A stretch of DNA of 52,632 bases from CALCKU01 sp964654665 (GCA_964654665.1 CAZZKV010000019.1:1-52632), one strand, 5' to 3'; shown: positions 26,006 through 35,763, counted from the stretch's first letter. Translations and numbers: made by a program. The notes: generated by a model from the letters alone, not told the origin.

Positions 26006-27796
26006 ATGCCCCTTTATAATGCCCCGCTTCGGGATATGAAATTTGTCATGCAAGAAATGCTTAATGTCGGACAATTGACAAATTATGAAAAATTTGCCGA
26101 AGCAGATGTTGAGACGCTCGATGCGATTTTAGAACAAAGCGCTAAATTCTCCAGCGAAGTTTTAACCCCTCTTAATGTCGTGGGCGACCAAGAAGGATGT
26201 ACGCGTAATGCTGATGGGAGCGTCACAACCCCAACCGGTTTTAAAGAGGCCTATCAACAGGTTGTCGAAAGTGGGATGATGGGTTTGTCTGAGTCTCCGG
26301 AATTTGGCGGTTTAGGTATGCCAAGCTTGTGGAGCACCGCAACGGGCGAGATGCAATCCTCGGCCAATATGGCCTTTGCCATGTATCCGGGGCTTACAGG
26401 CAGCGCGGCCAAAGCCATTAGAATTGGCGGCACAGATGCGCAGAAACAAACCTATCTGCCTAAAATGATTTCCGGCGAATGGACCGGTACAATGAACCTG
26501 ACAGAGCCACATTGCGGCACGGATTTAGGATTGCTGAAAACCAAAGCGGTTCCGAATGCGGACGGTTCTTATAAAATTACCGGTCAGAAGATTTTTATCT
26601 CGGCAGGTGAACATAGCATGTCAGATAATATCATCCATCTAGTCTTGGCCCGTATTGAAGGCGCGCCAGCCGGTGTTAAAGGTATTTCGCTATTTATTGT
26701 GCCTAAGTTCAAACTCGATGGGGATGAAAACCCGGCAGACCGTAATGCGGTGAGCTGCGGGGCCATAGAGCATAAAATGGGCATTCATGGCAATTGCACC
26801 TGTGTGATGAATTATGACGAAGCTGAGGGCTATCTTATTGGTGAAGAAAATAAGGGTCTGCGCGTCATGTTTGTGATGATGAATGAAGCGCGTATGGGCG
26901 TTGGTATGCAAGGGCTGTCACAATCCGAAGTCGCCTATCAAAATGCTGTTATCTATGCCAAGGACCGCTTGCAAGGCCGTAGCTTGACAGGCCCGAAGAA
27001 CGAAAACGGGGCGGCAGACCCCATCATTGTTCATCCAGATGTGCGCCGCATGTTAATGGAAACCAAAGCTTTTAATGAAGGCGCGCGAGCTTTGATCTAT
27101 TGGGCGACCTTACTGGAAGATCTTGAAACTCTGCATCCGGATGAAAAGTTTCGGGAAAAATGTGATGATTATCTGGGGCTTTTAACGCCCGTCATCAAAG
27201 GCTACCTTACCGATAAGGCAATGTTGACAACGCTGGATTGCCAGCAAATTTTCGGGGGCCACGGCTTTATCGAAGAATGGGGCATGAGCCAATTTGTCCG
27301 GGACATGCGGATTGCCTTGATCTATGAAGGCGCAAATGGCGTGCAGGCGCTTGACCTTGTTGGCCGTAAACTGGCGCGCAAAGGCGGGCGGGCGCTAATG
27401 ACTTTATCGGCTGAGATCGATGCCTTTTTGGCTGAGAACGGAGAAAATGAGAAACTTCCCGAATTTATGACAGGCCTAAAAGACGCCAAAGATAAATTAA
27501 CCCAAGGTACCATGTGGCTGATGCAAAACGGCATGACTAATCCTGATAATGCGGGTGCTGGTTCGGTCGATTATATGCATATGATGGGTTTATCGACCTT
27601 AGCCTATATGTGGGCAAAAATGGCGCTAGTCGCACAAGCGGCCATTGATGGCGGCTCTAATGATGAGTTTTACACCAATAAAATTATCACGGGACGTTAT
27701 TTCGTCTTGCGTATGCTGCCGATGCTTGACGCGCATCTTGCGAAAATAAAAACGGGTGCGAAACCCGTTATGGCACTTGAAGCTGCGGCCTTTTAA
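26006..27796 (+). CDS. acyl-CoA dehydrogenase, DmdC/FadE-like long form
   Basis: This 596-residue flavoprotein forms the first double bond of an acyl-CoA. An N-terminal helical domain precedes the FAD-binding segment (TMNLTEPHCGTDLGLLKTKA and KITGQKIFISAGEHSM). GGHGFIEEWGMSQFVRDMRIALIYEGANGVQ includes the likely base Glu in YEG, and a C-terminal extension of about 130 residues follows. The length and extension fit the DmdC group (3-methylmercaptopropionyl-CoA dehydrogenase) and related long-chain enzymes, so the exact acyl substrate is open. It begins 11 bases after the MerR gene and is probably co-transcribed. Confidence 0.93.
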   Translation: MPLYNAPLRDMKFVMQEMLNVGQLTNYEKFAEADVETLDAILEQSAKFSSEVLTPLNVVGDQEGCTRNADGSVTTPTGFKEAYQQVVESGMMGLSESPEFGGLGMPSLWSTATGEMQSSANMAFAMYPGLTGSAAKAIRIGGTDAQKQTYLPKMISGEWTGTMNLTEPHCGTDLGLLKTKAVPNADGSYKITGQKIFISAGEHSMSDNIIHLVLARIEGAPAGVKGISLFIVPKFKLDGDENPADRNAVSCGAIEHKMGIHGNCTCVMNYDEAEGYLIGEENKGLRVMFVMMNEARMGVGMQGLSQSEVAYQNAVIYAKDRLQGRSLTGPKNENGAADPIIVHPDVRRMLMETKAFNEGARALIYWATLLEDLETLHPDEKFREKCDDYLGLLTPVIKGYLTDKAMLTTLDCQQIFGGHGFIEEWGMSQFVRDMRIALIYEGANGVQALDLVGRKLARKGGRALMTLSAEIDAFLAENGENEKLPEFMTGLKDAKDKLTQGTMWLMQNGMTNPDNAGAGSVDYMHMMGLSTLAYMWAKMALVAQAAIDGGSNDEFYTNKIITGRYFVLRMLPMLDAHLAKIKTGAKPVMALEAAAF

Positions 27797-27828
27797 TTCA
27801 TTTATCAATTCATTTAGGACTTAAACAT

Positions 27829-28986
27829 ATGGCCGCAATAGATTTTAAAAATCCCGACTGGTATAATGAGGAAGATATTAATATTTTTCGCGAAGCTGTT
27901 TACGGGTTTTATGACCGCGAAATGGCCCCGCATTCAGAAAGCTTTCGTAAAAATAAAGTCGTAGACCGTAAATATTGGAATATGGCGGGAGAGATGGGCC
28001 TGCTTAATTGCGCTATCCCCGAAGAATATGGCGGCGGCGGCGGTGATTACCGTCATGAAATGATTATTATGGAAGAGCTTGTTAAAGCCAAGGTTGATGG
28101 CTTTGGACTTTCGCTGCATAACGCGATTGTTGCCCCTTATATCCTGCATTACGGGACAGAAGAGCAAAAGCAGAAATGGCTGCCGAAAATGGCCTCTGGT
28201 GAGCTTGTCGGCGCGATTGCTATGTCTGAACCGGGCACAGGCTCAGACCTGCAAAATGTCAAAACCAATGCCAAAAAAGATGGTAATGGCTGGGTTATCA
28301 ACGGTTCTAAAACCTTTATTACCAATGGCGGAACGGCGAATTTGATTATTATCGTGGCGGATACGGGCGGCGAAGGTAAACACGCAAAATCACTATTTGT
28401 TGTCGAAACAGATGAGCTTGAAGGTTTTCGCCGGGGCCGTATTCTCGATAAGGTTGGTATGGATGCTCAAGACACAGCCGAGCTGTTCTTTGACGATATG
28501 AAAGTCCCGGCTGACGCATTGCTTGGTAAAGATACAGGGCACGGTTTTATCCAGCTCATGAGTGAGTTGCCACAAGAACGTCTTAACATCGCAGTGCAGT
28601 CTGTCGCCCAAATGGAAGCGGCACTGGAAACGACGATTGAGTATGTCAAGGAACGCAAAGCCTTTGGACGCCGAATTCTGGATTTTCAAAATACGCAATT
28701 TGAACTCGCCGAATGTAAAACGCTGGTCACAATCGCCAAGACCTTTGTCTATGATTGCGCCGAAAAACACCTTCGCGGCGAGCTTGATACCGTCACCGCA
28801 TCAATGGCGAAATATTGGACAACGGATAAAGAATGCGAAATCATTGACCGCTGTCTCCAGCTTCACGGTGGATATGGGTTTATGAATGAATATCCTATCG
28901 GTCGTATGTATCGCGATAGCCGGGTGCAGCGGATTTATGGCGGCACGAATGAGATTATGAAAATGCTCATCGCCAGAAGCCTTTGA
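27829..28986 (+). CDS. acyl-CoA dehydrogenase, long-chain/isovaleryl type
   Basis: This 385-residue enzyme has the standard acyl-CoA dehydrogenase length. Motifs include IAMSEPGTGSDLQ, NGSKTFITNG and the C-terminal signature DRCLQLHGGYGFMNEYPIGRMYRDSRVQRIYGGTNEI. YGGTNEI instead of YEGTSEI means the base Glu is not at the medium-chain position; long-chain and isovaleryl types carry it in an earlier helix. It lies 32 bases after the previous dehydrogenase, so the two may act on different chain lengths. Confidence 0.93.
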   Translation: MAAIDFKNPDWYNEEDINIFREAVYGFYDREMAPHSESFRKNKVVDRKYWNMAGEMGLLNCAIPEEYGGGGGDYRHEMIIMEELVKAKVDGFGLSLHNAIVAPYILHYGTEEQKQKWLPKMASGELVGAIAMSEPGTGSDLQNVKTNAKKDGNGWVINGSKTFITNGGTANLIIIVADTGGEGKHAKSLFVVETDELEGFRRGRILDKVGMDAQDTAELFFDDMKVPADALLGKDTGHGFIQLMSELPQERLNIAVQSVAQMEAALETTIEYVKERKAFGRRILDFQNTQFELAECKTLVTIAKTFVYDCAEKHLRGELDTVTASMAKYWTTDKECEIIDRCLQLHGGYGFMNEYPIGRMYRDSRVQRIYGGTNEIMKMLIARSL

Positions 28987-29030
28987 TCAGAAACTTTTAA
29001 GACCTCTTTAAAATGGAACTTTAGCCCCTT

Positions 29031-29633
29031 ATGTATCCGCCGCCCTATTATACGGACAATGATTCGACCTTTCTGACCGAGAGTATGCGCGCATATAGTT
29101 TCGCGGTGTTGACCAGCATGGGCGCGGGCGGGTTGCAGGCGACGCATTTGCCTTTTGTTTTAAAAGATGAAGGTCCGCATGGTACGCTTTACGGCCATAT
29201 TGCGCGGCAAAACCCGCAAGCCGGCCATATGGATGGGGCGCATGATGCCATGGCTGTCTTTTCTGGGCCGCACGCTTATATTTCGGCTAGTTGGTATGAA
29301 CATCCAGAGCGTCAAGTTCCGACATGGAATTATATAGCCGTACACGCTAGCGGGAGGCCGCAATCTTTGCCGCGTGCCGATTATATGGCGGAAATGACAG
29401 CGCTTGTGACGCAATATGAACCTGATGGGGCCTGGGCTGTCCATAAGGTGCAAGATTATGCCGAGAAGGTCATGGAAGGCGTAATCTATTTCAAGATGGA
29501 AATTAAGGCTATTCAGGGCATACGGAAAATGAGTGCCAATAAAAATAAATCAGAACAGGCTGCCGTCATAAGGCAATTAATTGCACGAGGCGAAACAGAA
29601 ACAGCGGCGGCGATGGCGGCTATAAAAAATTAG
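29031..29633 (+). CDS. PaiB-family FMN-binding protein
   Basis: This 200-residue protein matches the PaiB-type split-barrel FMN family: MYPPPYY near the start, THLPFVLKDEGPHGTLYGHIARQNPQ, FSGPHAYISASWYE and VPTWNYIAVHASG. Bacillus PaiB is described as a transcriptional regulator of proteases and sporulation, but most relatives are uncharacterised flavoproteins. It lies between the dehydrogenase and thiolase genes, all in one direction, 22 bases before the thiolase. A role in flavin or acyl-CoA metabolism is possible, not shown. Confidence 0.86.
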   Translation: MYPPPYYTDNDSTFLTESMRAYSFAVLTSMGAGGLQATHLPFVLKDEGPHGTLYGHIARQNPQAGHMDGAHDAMAVFSGPHAYISASWYEHPERQVPTWNYIAVHASGRPQSLPRADYMAEMTALVTQYEPDGAWAVHKVQDYAEKVMEGVIYFKMEIKAIQGIRKMSANKNKSEQAAVIRQLIARGETETAAAMAAIKN

Positions 29634-29655
29634 AGATTATTGTAAGGAGGCCATT

Positions 29656-30867
29656 ATGGCAGATGCATATATTTATGACGCGGTACGTACCCCGCGCGGC
29701 AAAGGTAAAAAAAGCGGGAGCTTGCATGAAATAACAGCGCTTTCGCTCTTAACCCAGCAATTGGAAGCCGTGCGCGATCGTAATGATCTGGATACCTCCA
29801 AAGTTGATGATGTCATTATGGGGTGTGTTTCACCGGTTGGCGAACAGGGTACGGACATTGCGCGTTTGGCCGCTATTAGTGCCAATTATGATCCGTCAGC
29901 CGCAGGCGTAACAATCAATCGTTTCTGTGCTTCCGGTCTTGAGGCGGTCAATATGGGGGCAGCCAAAGTTATGTCCGGCATGTCCGATATGATTGTGGCT
30001 GGTGGTATTGAATCCATGTCCCGCGTACCAATGGGGTCTGATGGCGGGGCCATGGTGGCCGATCCTAATTTTGCCTATGAGCATTATGTAGTTCCGCAGG
30101 GCGTGTCTGCTGATTTAATCGCAACGATTAATGGATTTTCCCGCGATGATTGCGATGCCTATGCCGTTGAATCGCAGAAACGGGCCAAAAAAGCATGGGA
30201 TGAAGGCCGGTTTAAAAAGGCTATTGTCCCGGTCAAAGATCAGTTAGGCGTGACGATTTTAGATCATGATGAACATATGCGCCCCGCAACTGATATGCAG
30301 TCGCTTGGCGCGCTCAACCCGGCTTTTGCGGCGCAAGGCCAAGTCATGCCCGGTTTTGATTTTGTCGCCACGCAAAAATACCCCGAAGTCGAAAAAATCA
30401 ACCACGTCCATCATGCGGGCAATAGCTCGGGTATTGTTGATGGCGCTGCGGCTGTATTAATTGGATCAAAGGAAATGGGCGAAGCATTAGGATTAAAGCC
30501 GCGCGCGCGGATTAAAGCCTTTGCCGAAATTGGCAGCGAGCCGACTATCATGTTGACCGGCCCTGAATTTGTTGCCGCCAAGGCGCTCAAAAAAGCCGGT
30601 ATGGATGTTGGCGATATTGATATTTACGAGCTGAATGAAGCTTTTGCTTCTGTGGTGCTGCGCTTCATGCAGGCCCATAATATTGACCATGATAAAATCA
30701 ATGTTAATGGCGGGGCGATTGCTATGGGTCATCCATTGGGCGCAACGGGCGCGATGATATTGGGTACAATGGTTGATGAGCTTGAGCGCTCGGATAAGGA
30801 AACATCCCTGATCACGCTGTGTGTCGGCGGCGGTATGGGGTCAGCCACAATTATTGAACGTGTTTAA
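29656..30867 (+). CDS. acetyl-CoA C-acyltransferase (thiolase)
   Basis: This 403-residue thiolase cleaves 3-ketoacyl-CoA with CoA to shorten the chain. The nucleophile is Cys91 in NRFCASGLEAV. The catalytic His lies in GGAIAMGHPLGATGA and the second Cys in TLCVGGGMG, both conserved. A strong AAGGAGG Shine-Dalgarno lies at 29643-29649, suggesting high expression. With the next gene it forms the fadA/fadB-type pair of the beta-oxidation complex. Confidence 0.95.
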   Translation: MADAYIYDAVRTPRGKGKKSGSLHEITALSLLTQQLEAVRDRNDLDTSKVDDVIMGCVSPVGEQGTDIARLAAISANYDPSAAGVTINRFCASGLEAVNMGAAKVMSGMSDMIVAGGIESMSRVPMGSDGGAMVADPNFAYEHYVVPQGVSADLIATINGFSRDDCDAYAVESQKRAKKAWDEGRFKKAIVPVKDQLGVTILDHDEHMRPATDMQSLGALNPAFAAQGQVMPGFDFVATQKYPEVEKINHVHHAGNSSGIVDGAAAVLIGSKEMGEALGLKPRARIKAFAEIGSEPTIMLTGPEFVAAKALKKAGMDVGDIDIYELNEAFASVVLRFMQAHNIDHDKINVNGGAIAMGHPLGATGAMILGTMVDELERSDKETSLITLCVGGGMGSATIIERV

Positions 30868-30894
30868 ACGATTATAGATTACAAGAGAAAACCA

Positions 30895-33222
30895 ATGGAA
30901 AATTTTAAACTTGATAAAGATGCCGACGGCATTCTTGTCGCGACTTTTGATATGCCGGGCCGGTCCATGAATGTGCTGGGCCGCAGCTCTATTGACGATA
31001 TTGTTACGCTCACCAAAATGATCTCCGAGGATGAGACAATCAAAGGCGCGGTTATCACCTCTGGAAAACCGGCCTTTTGTGCGGGAGCGGATCTGGAAGA
31101 AATGGGTGGTAATCTTGGCGCAGCCCGCGCTGCGGCGGGTGAAGATGCTGAAGCCGCTAAAAAAGCGCTTTTTGAGAATGTATACACGCTCAATAAAGTT
31201 TTTCGGAATCTGGAAACTTGCGGTAAACCTGTTGCGGCGGCTGTTAACGGCCTTGCGCTGGGCGGCGGATTTGAACTGGCCTTGGCCTGCCATGCGCGGT
31301 TTTTGCCATCGGATAATAAACGGGCAAAACTTGGCTTGCCTGAAGCTTTGATAGGCCTTTTGCCCGGTGCAGGTGGAACTCAGCGTTTGCCGCGCCTTGT
31401 CGGCTTGATGAATGCGTCCGCCGTTTTACTGCAAGGGAAACAGCTCTCGGCCCAAGAGGCCGTCTCTATGGGTATTGCCGTGGCTGCTGTACCGAGTGAG
31501 GAGCTTATTGTGACTGCGAAACAATGGGTCAAAGATAATCCGAAAGCCAAAGCACCATGGGATGAAGACCGTTTCCGCTATCCGGGTGGTGCGCCCTATA
31601 CGCCGAAAGGCTTGCCGATGTTTGCCGGTGCTTCGGCCATGGTACGCAAGGAAAGCTTTGGTAATTATCCGGCTATGGGCAATATTCTCAAAGCGGTTTA
31701 TGAAGGAGCTCTTGTTCCAATAGATGCAGCCTTGCGGATTGAGAGCCGTTATTTTTGTGACCTTATGCTGCGCCCTGAATCAGGCAATATGGTGCGCTCG
31801 CTCTTTTTATCCAAACAGGCTTTAGAAAAAGGCGAAGCGCGTCCAGCAGGCCAGACGAAGGGCGAAGTGAATAAAGTTGGCGTGATCGGCGCGGGCTTTA
31901 TGGGCGCCGGTGTGGCCTATGTTTCGGCTCTGGCCGGATTGGATGTTGTTCTGATTGACCGTGATCAAGAGGGTGCGGATAAAGGGAAACAATTTACCAT
32001 TGATGAGCAAACTAAGCGGGTGAAACGCAAAAAAACGACCCAAGACAAAGCCGATGCAATTATTGGCCGTATTGATGCCACGACAGATTATGCCAAGCTT
32101 AAAGATGTTGATTTGATCGTCGAAGCGGTTTTTGAAAATTCCGAATTGAAAGCCAAAATCACAAAGATGGCCGAAGACGTTATGGGCGAAACAGCCATCT
32201 TTGGATCCAATACATCAACTATTCCTATTACGGATTTAGCCAAAGCCTCTGTCCGTCCGGATAATTTTATTGGCATCCATTTCTTTAGCCCTGTGCATAA
32301 AATGATGCTTGTCGAGATTATTAAGGGTGAGAAAACATCCGATTACGCTATTTCACGTGCCATTGATTTTGTATCCAAAATTCGCAAAGTACCGATTGTT
32401 GTTGAAGATACGCGCGGCTTTTATGCCAATCGCTGCGTGATGCGGTATATTCAGGAAGGCTATAATTTGCTTTCAGAAGGCATAAAACCGGCCCTCATTG
32501 AAAATGCAGGTAAAATTGCCGGCATGCCTGTCGGGCCCTTGTCTTTACAAGACGAGGTTGCGATTGATTTAGCCTATAAAGTGATGGTGCAAACCAAACG
32601 GGATCTTGGCAGCCAATATGTTGTCGGTAAGGGCGATGTTATTATAGAAACCATGTATCAGGCCGAACGGTTTGGGCGTAAAAATGGCAAAGGGTTTTAT
32701 GTCTATGAAGGCCGCGAGAAACATCTATGGCCAGAGCTCGGTCAATTTGCGGTAGAGGGTCTTCAAGATCCGCAGCCTGATGTGCAAACGGTTAAAGATC
32801 GCTTGATGTATACTCAAGCCATTGAGGCGGCTCGCACAATGGCCGAGGGTATTATTCATGACCCGCGCGAGGCTGATCTGGGGTCCATCTTTGGTTGGGG
32901 CTTTGCGCCGTTTACCGGCGGGGCGATCAGCTTTATTGATACAATCGGGGCAGAAGCTTTTGTTAAACGGGCTGATGAATTGCTAGAGGCGTATGGCCCG
33001 CAATTCGAGGTGCCTAAATTACTGCGCGATATGGCGAAATCCGGCGAGACTTTTTACGGTAAATTTGGCCGCAAAAAAGACGGTGGGCCCTATAGTAAAT
33101 CTGCGCTGACAAAGATGTTGGAAAAAGATGTTGTCGCGCTTGCCAATAAAATGGGAATTACAGCATCCGTGGATGATCTTAAAGGTGACACGATTAACAA
33201 AATTCTCGCAAAGCAAGGATAA
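30895..33222 (+). CDS. 3-hydroxyacyl-CoA dehydrogenase / enoyl-CoA hydratase (FadB/FadJ type)
   Basis: This 775-residue bifunctional enzyme hydrates 2-enoyl-CoA and oxidises the 3-hydroxyacyl-CoA. The crotonase half (1-200) shows AFCAGADLEEMG, ALGGGFELALACH and LPGAGGTQRLPR, with catalytic glutamates in place. The NAD domain starts at VGVIGAGFMGAGVAYV near 330, followed by IGIHFFSPVHKMMLVEI and two helical C-terminal dehydrogenase domains. It lies 27 bases after the thiolase. This alphaproteobacterial form is somewhat longer than E. coli FadJ. Together with the thiolase it gives a trifunctional oxidation complex. Confidence 0.95.
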   Translation: MENFKLDKDADGILVATFDMPGRSMNVLGRSSIDDIVTLTKMISEDETIKGAVITSGKPAFCAGADLEEMGGNLGAARAAAGEDAEAAKKALFENVYTLNKVFRNLETCGKPVAAAVNGLALGGGFELALACHARFLPSDNKRAKLGLPEALIGLLPGAGGTQRLPRLVGLMNASAVLLQGKQLSAQEAVSMGIAVAAVPSEELIVTAKQWVKDNPKAKAPWDEDRFRYPGGAPYTPKGLPMFAGASAMVRKESFGNYPAMGNILKAVYEGALVPIDAALRIESRYFCDLMLRPESGNMVRSLFLSKQALEKGEARPAGQTKGEVNKVGVIGAGFMGAGVAYVSALAGLDVVLIDRDQEGADKGKQFTIDEQTKRVKRKKTTQDKADAIIGRIDATTDYAKLKDVDLIVEAVFENSELKAKITKMAEDVMGETAIFGSNTSTIPITDLAKASVRPDNFIGIHFFSPVHKMMLVEIIKGEKTSDYAISRAIDFVSKIRKVPIVVEDTRGFYANRCVMRYIQEGYNLLSEGIKPALIENAGKIAGMPVGPLSLQDEVAIDLAYKVMVQTKRDLGSQYVVGKGDVIIETMYQAERFGRKNGKGFYVYEGREKHLWPELGQFAVEGLQDPQPDVQTVKDRLMYTQAIEAARTMAEGIIHDPREADLGSIFGWGFAPFTGGAISFIDTIGAEAFVKRADELLEAYGPQFEVPKLLRDMAKSGETFYGKFGRKKDGGPYSKSALTKMLEKDVVALANKMGITASVDDLKGDTINKILAKQG

Positions 33223-33225
33223 GTT

Positions 33226-33924
33226 ATGTCTAAAGTCACAACAACGATCACCGATGGCGTGGCGATTATTACCATGGATGATGGCAAAGCTAATGCGCTG
33301 GGCGCGCAAATGTGGGCGGAGCTTACCGCCGCGCTGGATGAGGCCGAGGCGGCCGACGCGATTGTTGTTATCACAGGGCGCGAAGGCATGATGTCTGGCG
33401 GCTTTGATCTGAAAGAAATGGGTAATGGGCCGCAGGACGCGTTGGAATTGACATCCAAAGGATCACAATTTGCCCGCCGAATTATGGCTCACCCCCGGCC
33501 TGTTATAATGGCCGCGCCGGGCCATACAATTGCTATGGGGGCCTTTTTGGCTTTGGCCTGTGATTATTCCATGATCTTGGAGGGTGATTATAAGGTAGGG
33601 CTGAATGAGACGCTCATTGGAATGACCATGCATAATTTTGGCATTGAGATGGGGCGGTACCATTTATCCAAATCCTATTTTAACCGCTGTGTTATCAATG
33701 GTGAAATTTTTAGTCCCAAAGGTGCTATGCATGCTGGTTTTTTTGACCGGGTTGTACCGGTTGAACAATGGCCTATGGCTATCCCTATGGCTGGTCAGAT
33801 GTTCGGGCAATTAAATCCCAAAGCCTTTCGCGAGACAAAATTGCGCAGCCGAAAAGCCATATTTGCAATTTTGGATCAAGCCATCGAAGATGATCTCGAC
33901 CCTGCCAAAGTCCATGCTATGTAA
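33226..33924 (+). CDS. divergent crotonase-family protein
   Basis: This 232-residue protein has the crotonase fold but is short. The usual CAGADL stretch is GREGMMSGGFDLKEMG, and the oxyanion region is APGHTIAMGAFLALACDYS. The segment that supplies the second hydratase Glu (PGAGGTQRL in true hydratases) reads LNETLIGMTMHNFGIEMG, so ordinary hydratase chemistry is doubtful. An isomerase, hydrolase or other crotonase reaction is possible. It starts 3 bases after the FadJ-type gene and is surely in the same operon. Confidence 0.86.
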   Translation: MSKVTTTITDGVAIITMDDGKANALGAQMWAELTAALDEAEAADAIVVITGREGMMSGGFDLKEMGNGPQDALELTSKGSQFARRIMAHPRPVIMAAPGHTIAMGAFLALACDYSMILEGDYKVGLNETLIGMTMHNFGIEMGRYHLSKSYFNRCVINGEIFSPKGAMHAGFFDRVVPVEQWPMAIPMAGQMFGQLNPKAFRETKLRSRKAIFAILDQAIEDDLDPAKVHAM

Positions 33925-33945
33925 TGGGGCACGACGGCCTTTGAT

Positions 33946-34848
33946 ATGATCCAATATCCAGCCCCTATCCGTAAATTTTACGATTTGCGTGATGGCCGTA
34001 TTTCAGCGGTCCATTTTGGGCGGGTGTCTAATCCGGTTAAGCTTGTCATGCTGCATGCCAATGGGTTTAACGGCTATAGTTATAAATCTCTGTTAGAGCC
34101 ATTGGGCGTTCATGCCATAGCGCTGGATATGCGCGGCCATGGAATGAGCACATTGCCGGTAGAGTGCAACGCATTGGCAAATTGGCATATTTTTCGTGAT
34201 GATATAACCGAATTTTTTTCCCGCTATATTGATAGCCCCGTCGTTTTAGCTGGTCATAGCTATGGCGCGGTTACGGGTATTTTGGCGATGCCGCAGATTA
34301 AGGAGACCGTCTCGGGTTATGTTGGATTTGACCCGGTGATGGCGCCATGGCTTTTCCGCCATTTAAGTCGGCTGCCGGGTAGTCGCCGATCTATGAAAAA
34401 GCATATCCCGATTGCTCGGGCGGCCGGGCGGCGCAAATCTGATTTTGACAGTTTTGACGCGGCCTTCAACCGTTATAAGGGCCGTGGCGCTTTTCGCGGG
34501 TTTGCCGATTCAGCGCTGAGGGATTATCTTACGGGCGGATTAATCGAGACCACAGACGGTGTGGCGCTGGCCTGTGACCCTTTATGGGAACAGGCGATAT
34601 TTGTCGCGCAAAGCCATAATGTTTTCAAAGCCGCACTGCATTTGCCGCGGGGAAATTCTCATATGACATTTGCGGGAAAACAGGGTGCTGTCAGCTTTCG
34701 TCGTGGACGGCGTTTTATGGCCAATATTATCGGCGCAGATAATGTTATTTATGATAAAAGGCGCGCGCATATGTTTCCGATGCATGATCCTGACTATGCG
34801 GTGGAAAAATTGGCATGGGCGCTTAAAAAAGCGAGCTTAAATCGTTAG
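33946..34848 (+). CDS. alpha/beta-fold hydrolase
   Basis: This 300-residue hydrolase carries the nucleophile elbow VVLAGHSYGAVTG (GxSxG), an early oxyanion motif LHANGFNG, the acid segment and a catalytic His near HMFPMHDPD. It is cytoplasmic with no signal peptide. Acyl-CoA thioesters, esters or lactones are possible substrates; the operon context favours an acyl-thioester or acyl-ester. It is the last gene of the beta-oxidation operon, and its end overlaps the convergent thioesterase by 12 bases. Confidence 0.88.
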   Translation: MIQYPAPIRKFYDLRDGRISAVHFGRVSNPVKLVMLHANGFNGYSYKSLLEPLGVHAIALDMRGHGMSTLPVECNALANWHIFRDDITEFFSRYIDSPVVLAGHSYGAVTGILAMPQIKETVSGYVGFDPVMAPWLFRHLSRLPGSRRSMKKHIPIARAAGRRKSDFDSFDAAFNRYKGRGAFRGFADSALRDYLTGGLIETTDGVALACDPLWEQAIFVAQSHNVFKAALHLPRGNSHMTFAGKQGAVSFRRGRRFMANIIGADNVIYDKRRAHMFPMHDPDYAVEKLAWALKKASLNR

Positions 34849-35751
34849 GCCTGTGACGATGTTTTTTTGCAAAACGGCGATTTGATCCGCCGTGGCTTTA
34901 ATTAATCGGCGGCTGTTTAGGTCAAATAGGCATCCCACACCTGCCATGGAAAAAATGCAATCCCCTGTGACGGCATCTGTAATATGATGGACAAGTGTAC
35001 GCGTATGGCTATTGCCCTCTATCAGGCCAGAATAAAAATGATATCCATCTCCGGCTTCTGTGCGGCGATGGATAAATATTTGCGCTTCGAGTAAGGCTCC
35101 GGACTTTCCGCTAGAGAGATATTCCGGATCCTTAAACTCGGGATATCCATCCATCATATGCGATATGGTTTCCGTCGTCCGGCCGAGCAAAGCTTGCGGC
35201 GTGGCGCTACCGTCCAATCCGATTTCATTGGGTTGAAATACGCCAGAGCCTATATGTTTCACGCCTAATGCGTGTAACTGTGCTTCATTCAGGGCGCTTG
35301 TTTGGGTGTCATAAGATAGCCCGCGTGGTTTTGACGGGGCGGGTTGTTCTATTGCATAGGGCAGAACAGCGCTGCGTAGCCGCTTATTCCAGGCAAATGC
35401 TGCTTGCGTATGTAGGGAAATATGGTCAATATTTTCAACAATAGTTGCCGCCATCCGCCCATCACCGTGAAACATTATATGGCACAGCCGGATATCGGTC
35501 TCGCCGATCTCCAACATGCCGGTTTCGATATATAGCGGATTATCGGGGCGAGCTTCACCCAGATATTTAATGTGGAAATTTTTAACACGAACAGAGCTGA
35601 CAGCATCTGCTTTAAAGGCTTCGCTAAGTCCTGCCCGGATAAAAAACATCTGCCGCGCTTGCATGACTTTGGTCATATAGTGGCGCATATTTAAATGGCC
35701 GAGCCCGTCACATTCCCACGCGCTGCACTCTCCGGCCCATGTTTTTATCAT
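34837..35751 (-). CDS. double-hotdog acyl-CoA thioesterase-like protein
   Basis: The ATG at 35751 gives 304 residues; an in-frame GTG at 35760 is the alternative. Each half looks like a 4HBT/hotdog unit. The N-terminal half has CDGLGHLNMRHYMTKVMQAR, an Asp-containing catalytic helix, with FHIKYLGEARPDNPL following. The C-terminal half has SHMMDGYPEFKDPEYL. Such proteins hydrolyse acyl-CoA or acyl-ACP thioesters. It sits tail to tail with the beta-oxidation operon and 12 bases after zur, possibly sharing its transcript. Confidence 0.8.
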   Translation of the reverse strand: MIKTWAGECSAWECDGLGHLNMRHYMTKVMQARQMFFIRAGLSEAFKADAVSSVRVKNFHIKYLGEARPDNPLYIETGMLEIGETDIRLCHIMFHGDGRMAATIVENIDHISLHTQAAFAWNKRLRSAVLPYAIEQPAPSKPRGLSYDTQTSALNEAQLHALGVKHIGSGVFQPNEIGLDGSATPQALLGRTTETISHMMDGYPEFKDPEYLSSGKSGALLEAQIFIHRRTEAGDGYHFYSGLIEGNSHTRTLVHHITDAVTGDCIFSMAGVGCLFDLNSRRLIKATADQIAVLQKNIVTGLTI

Positions 35752-35763
35752 TGTACCCACGGT

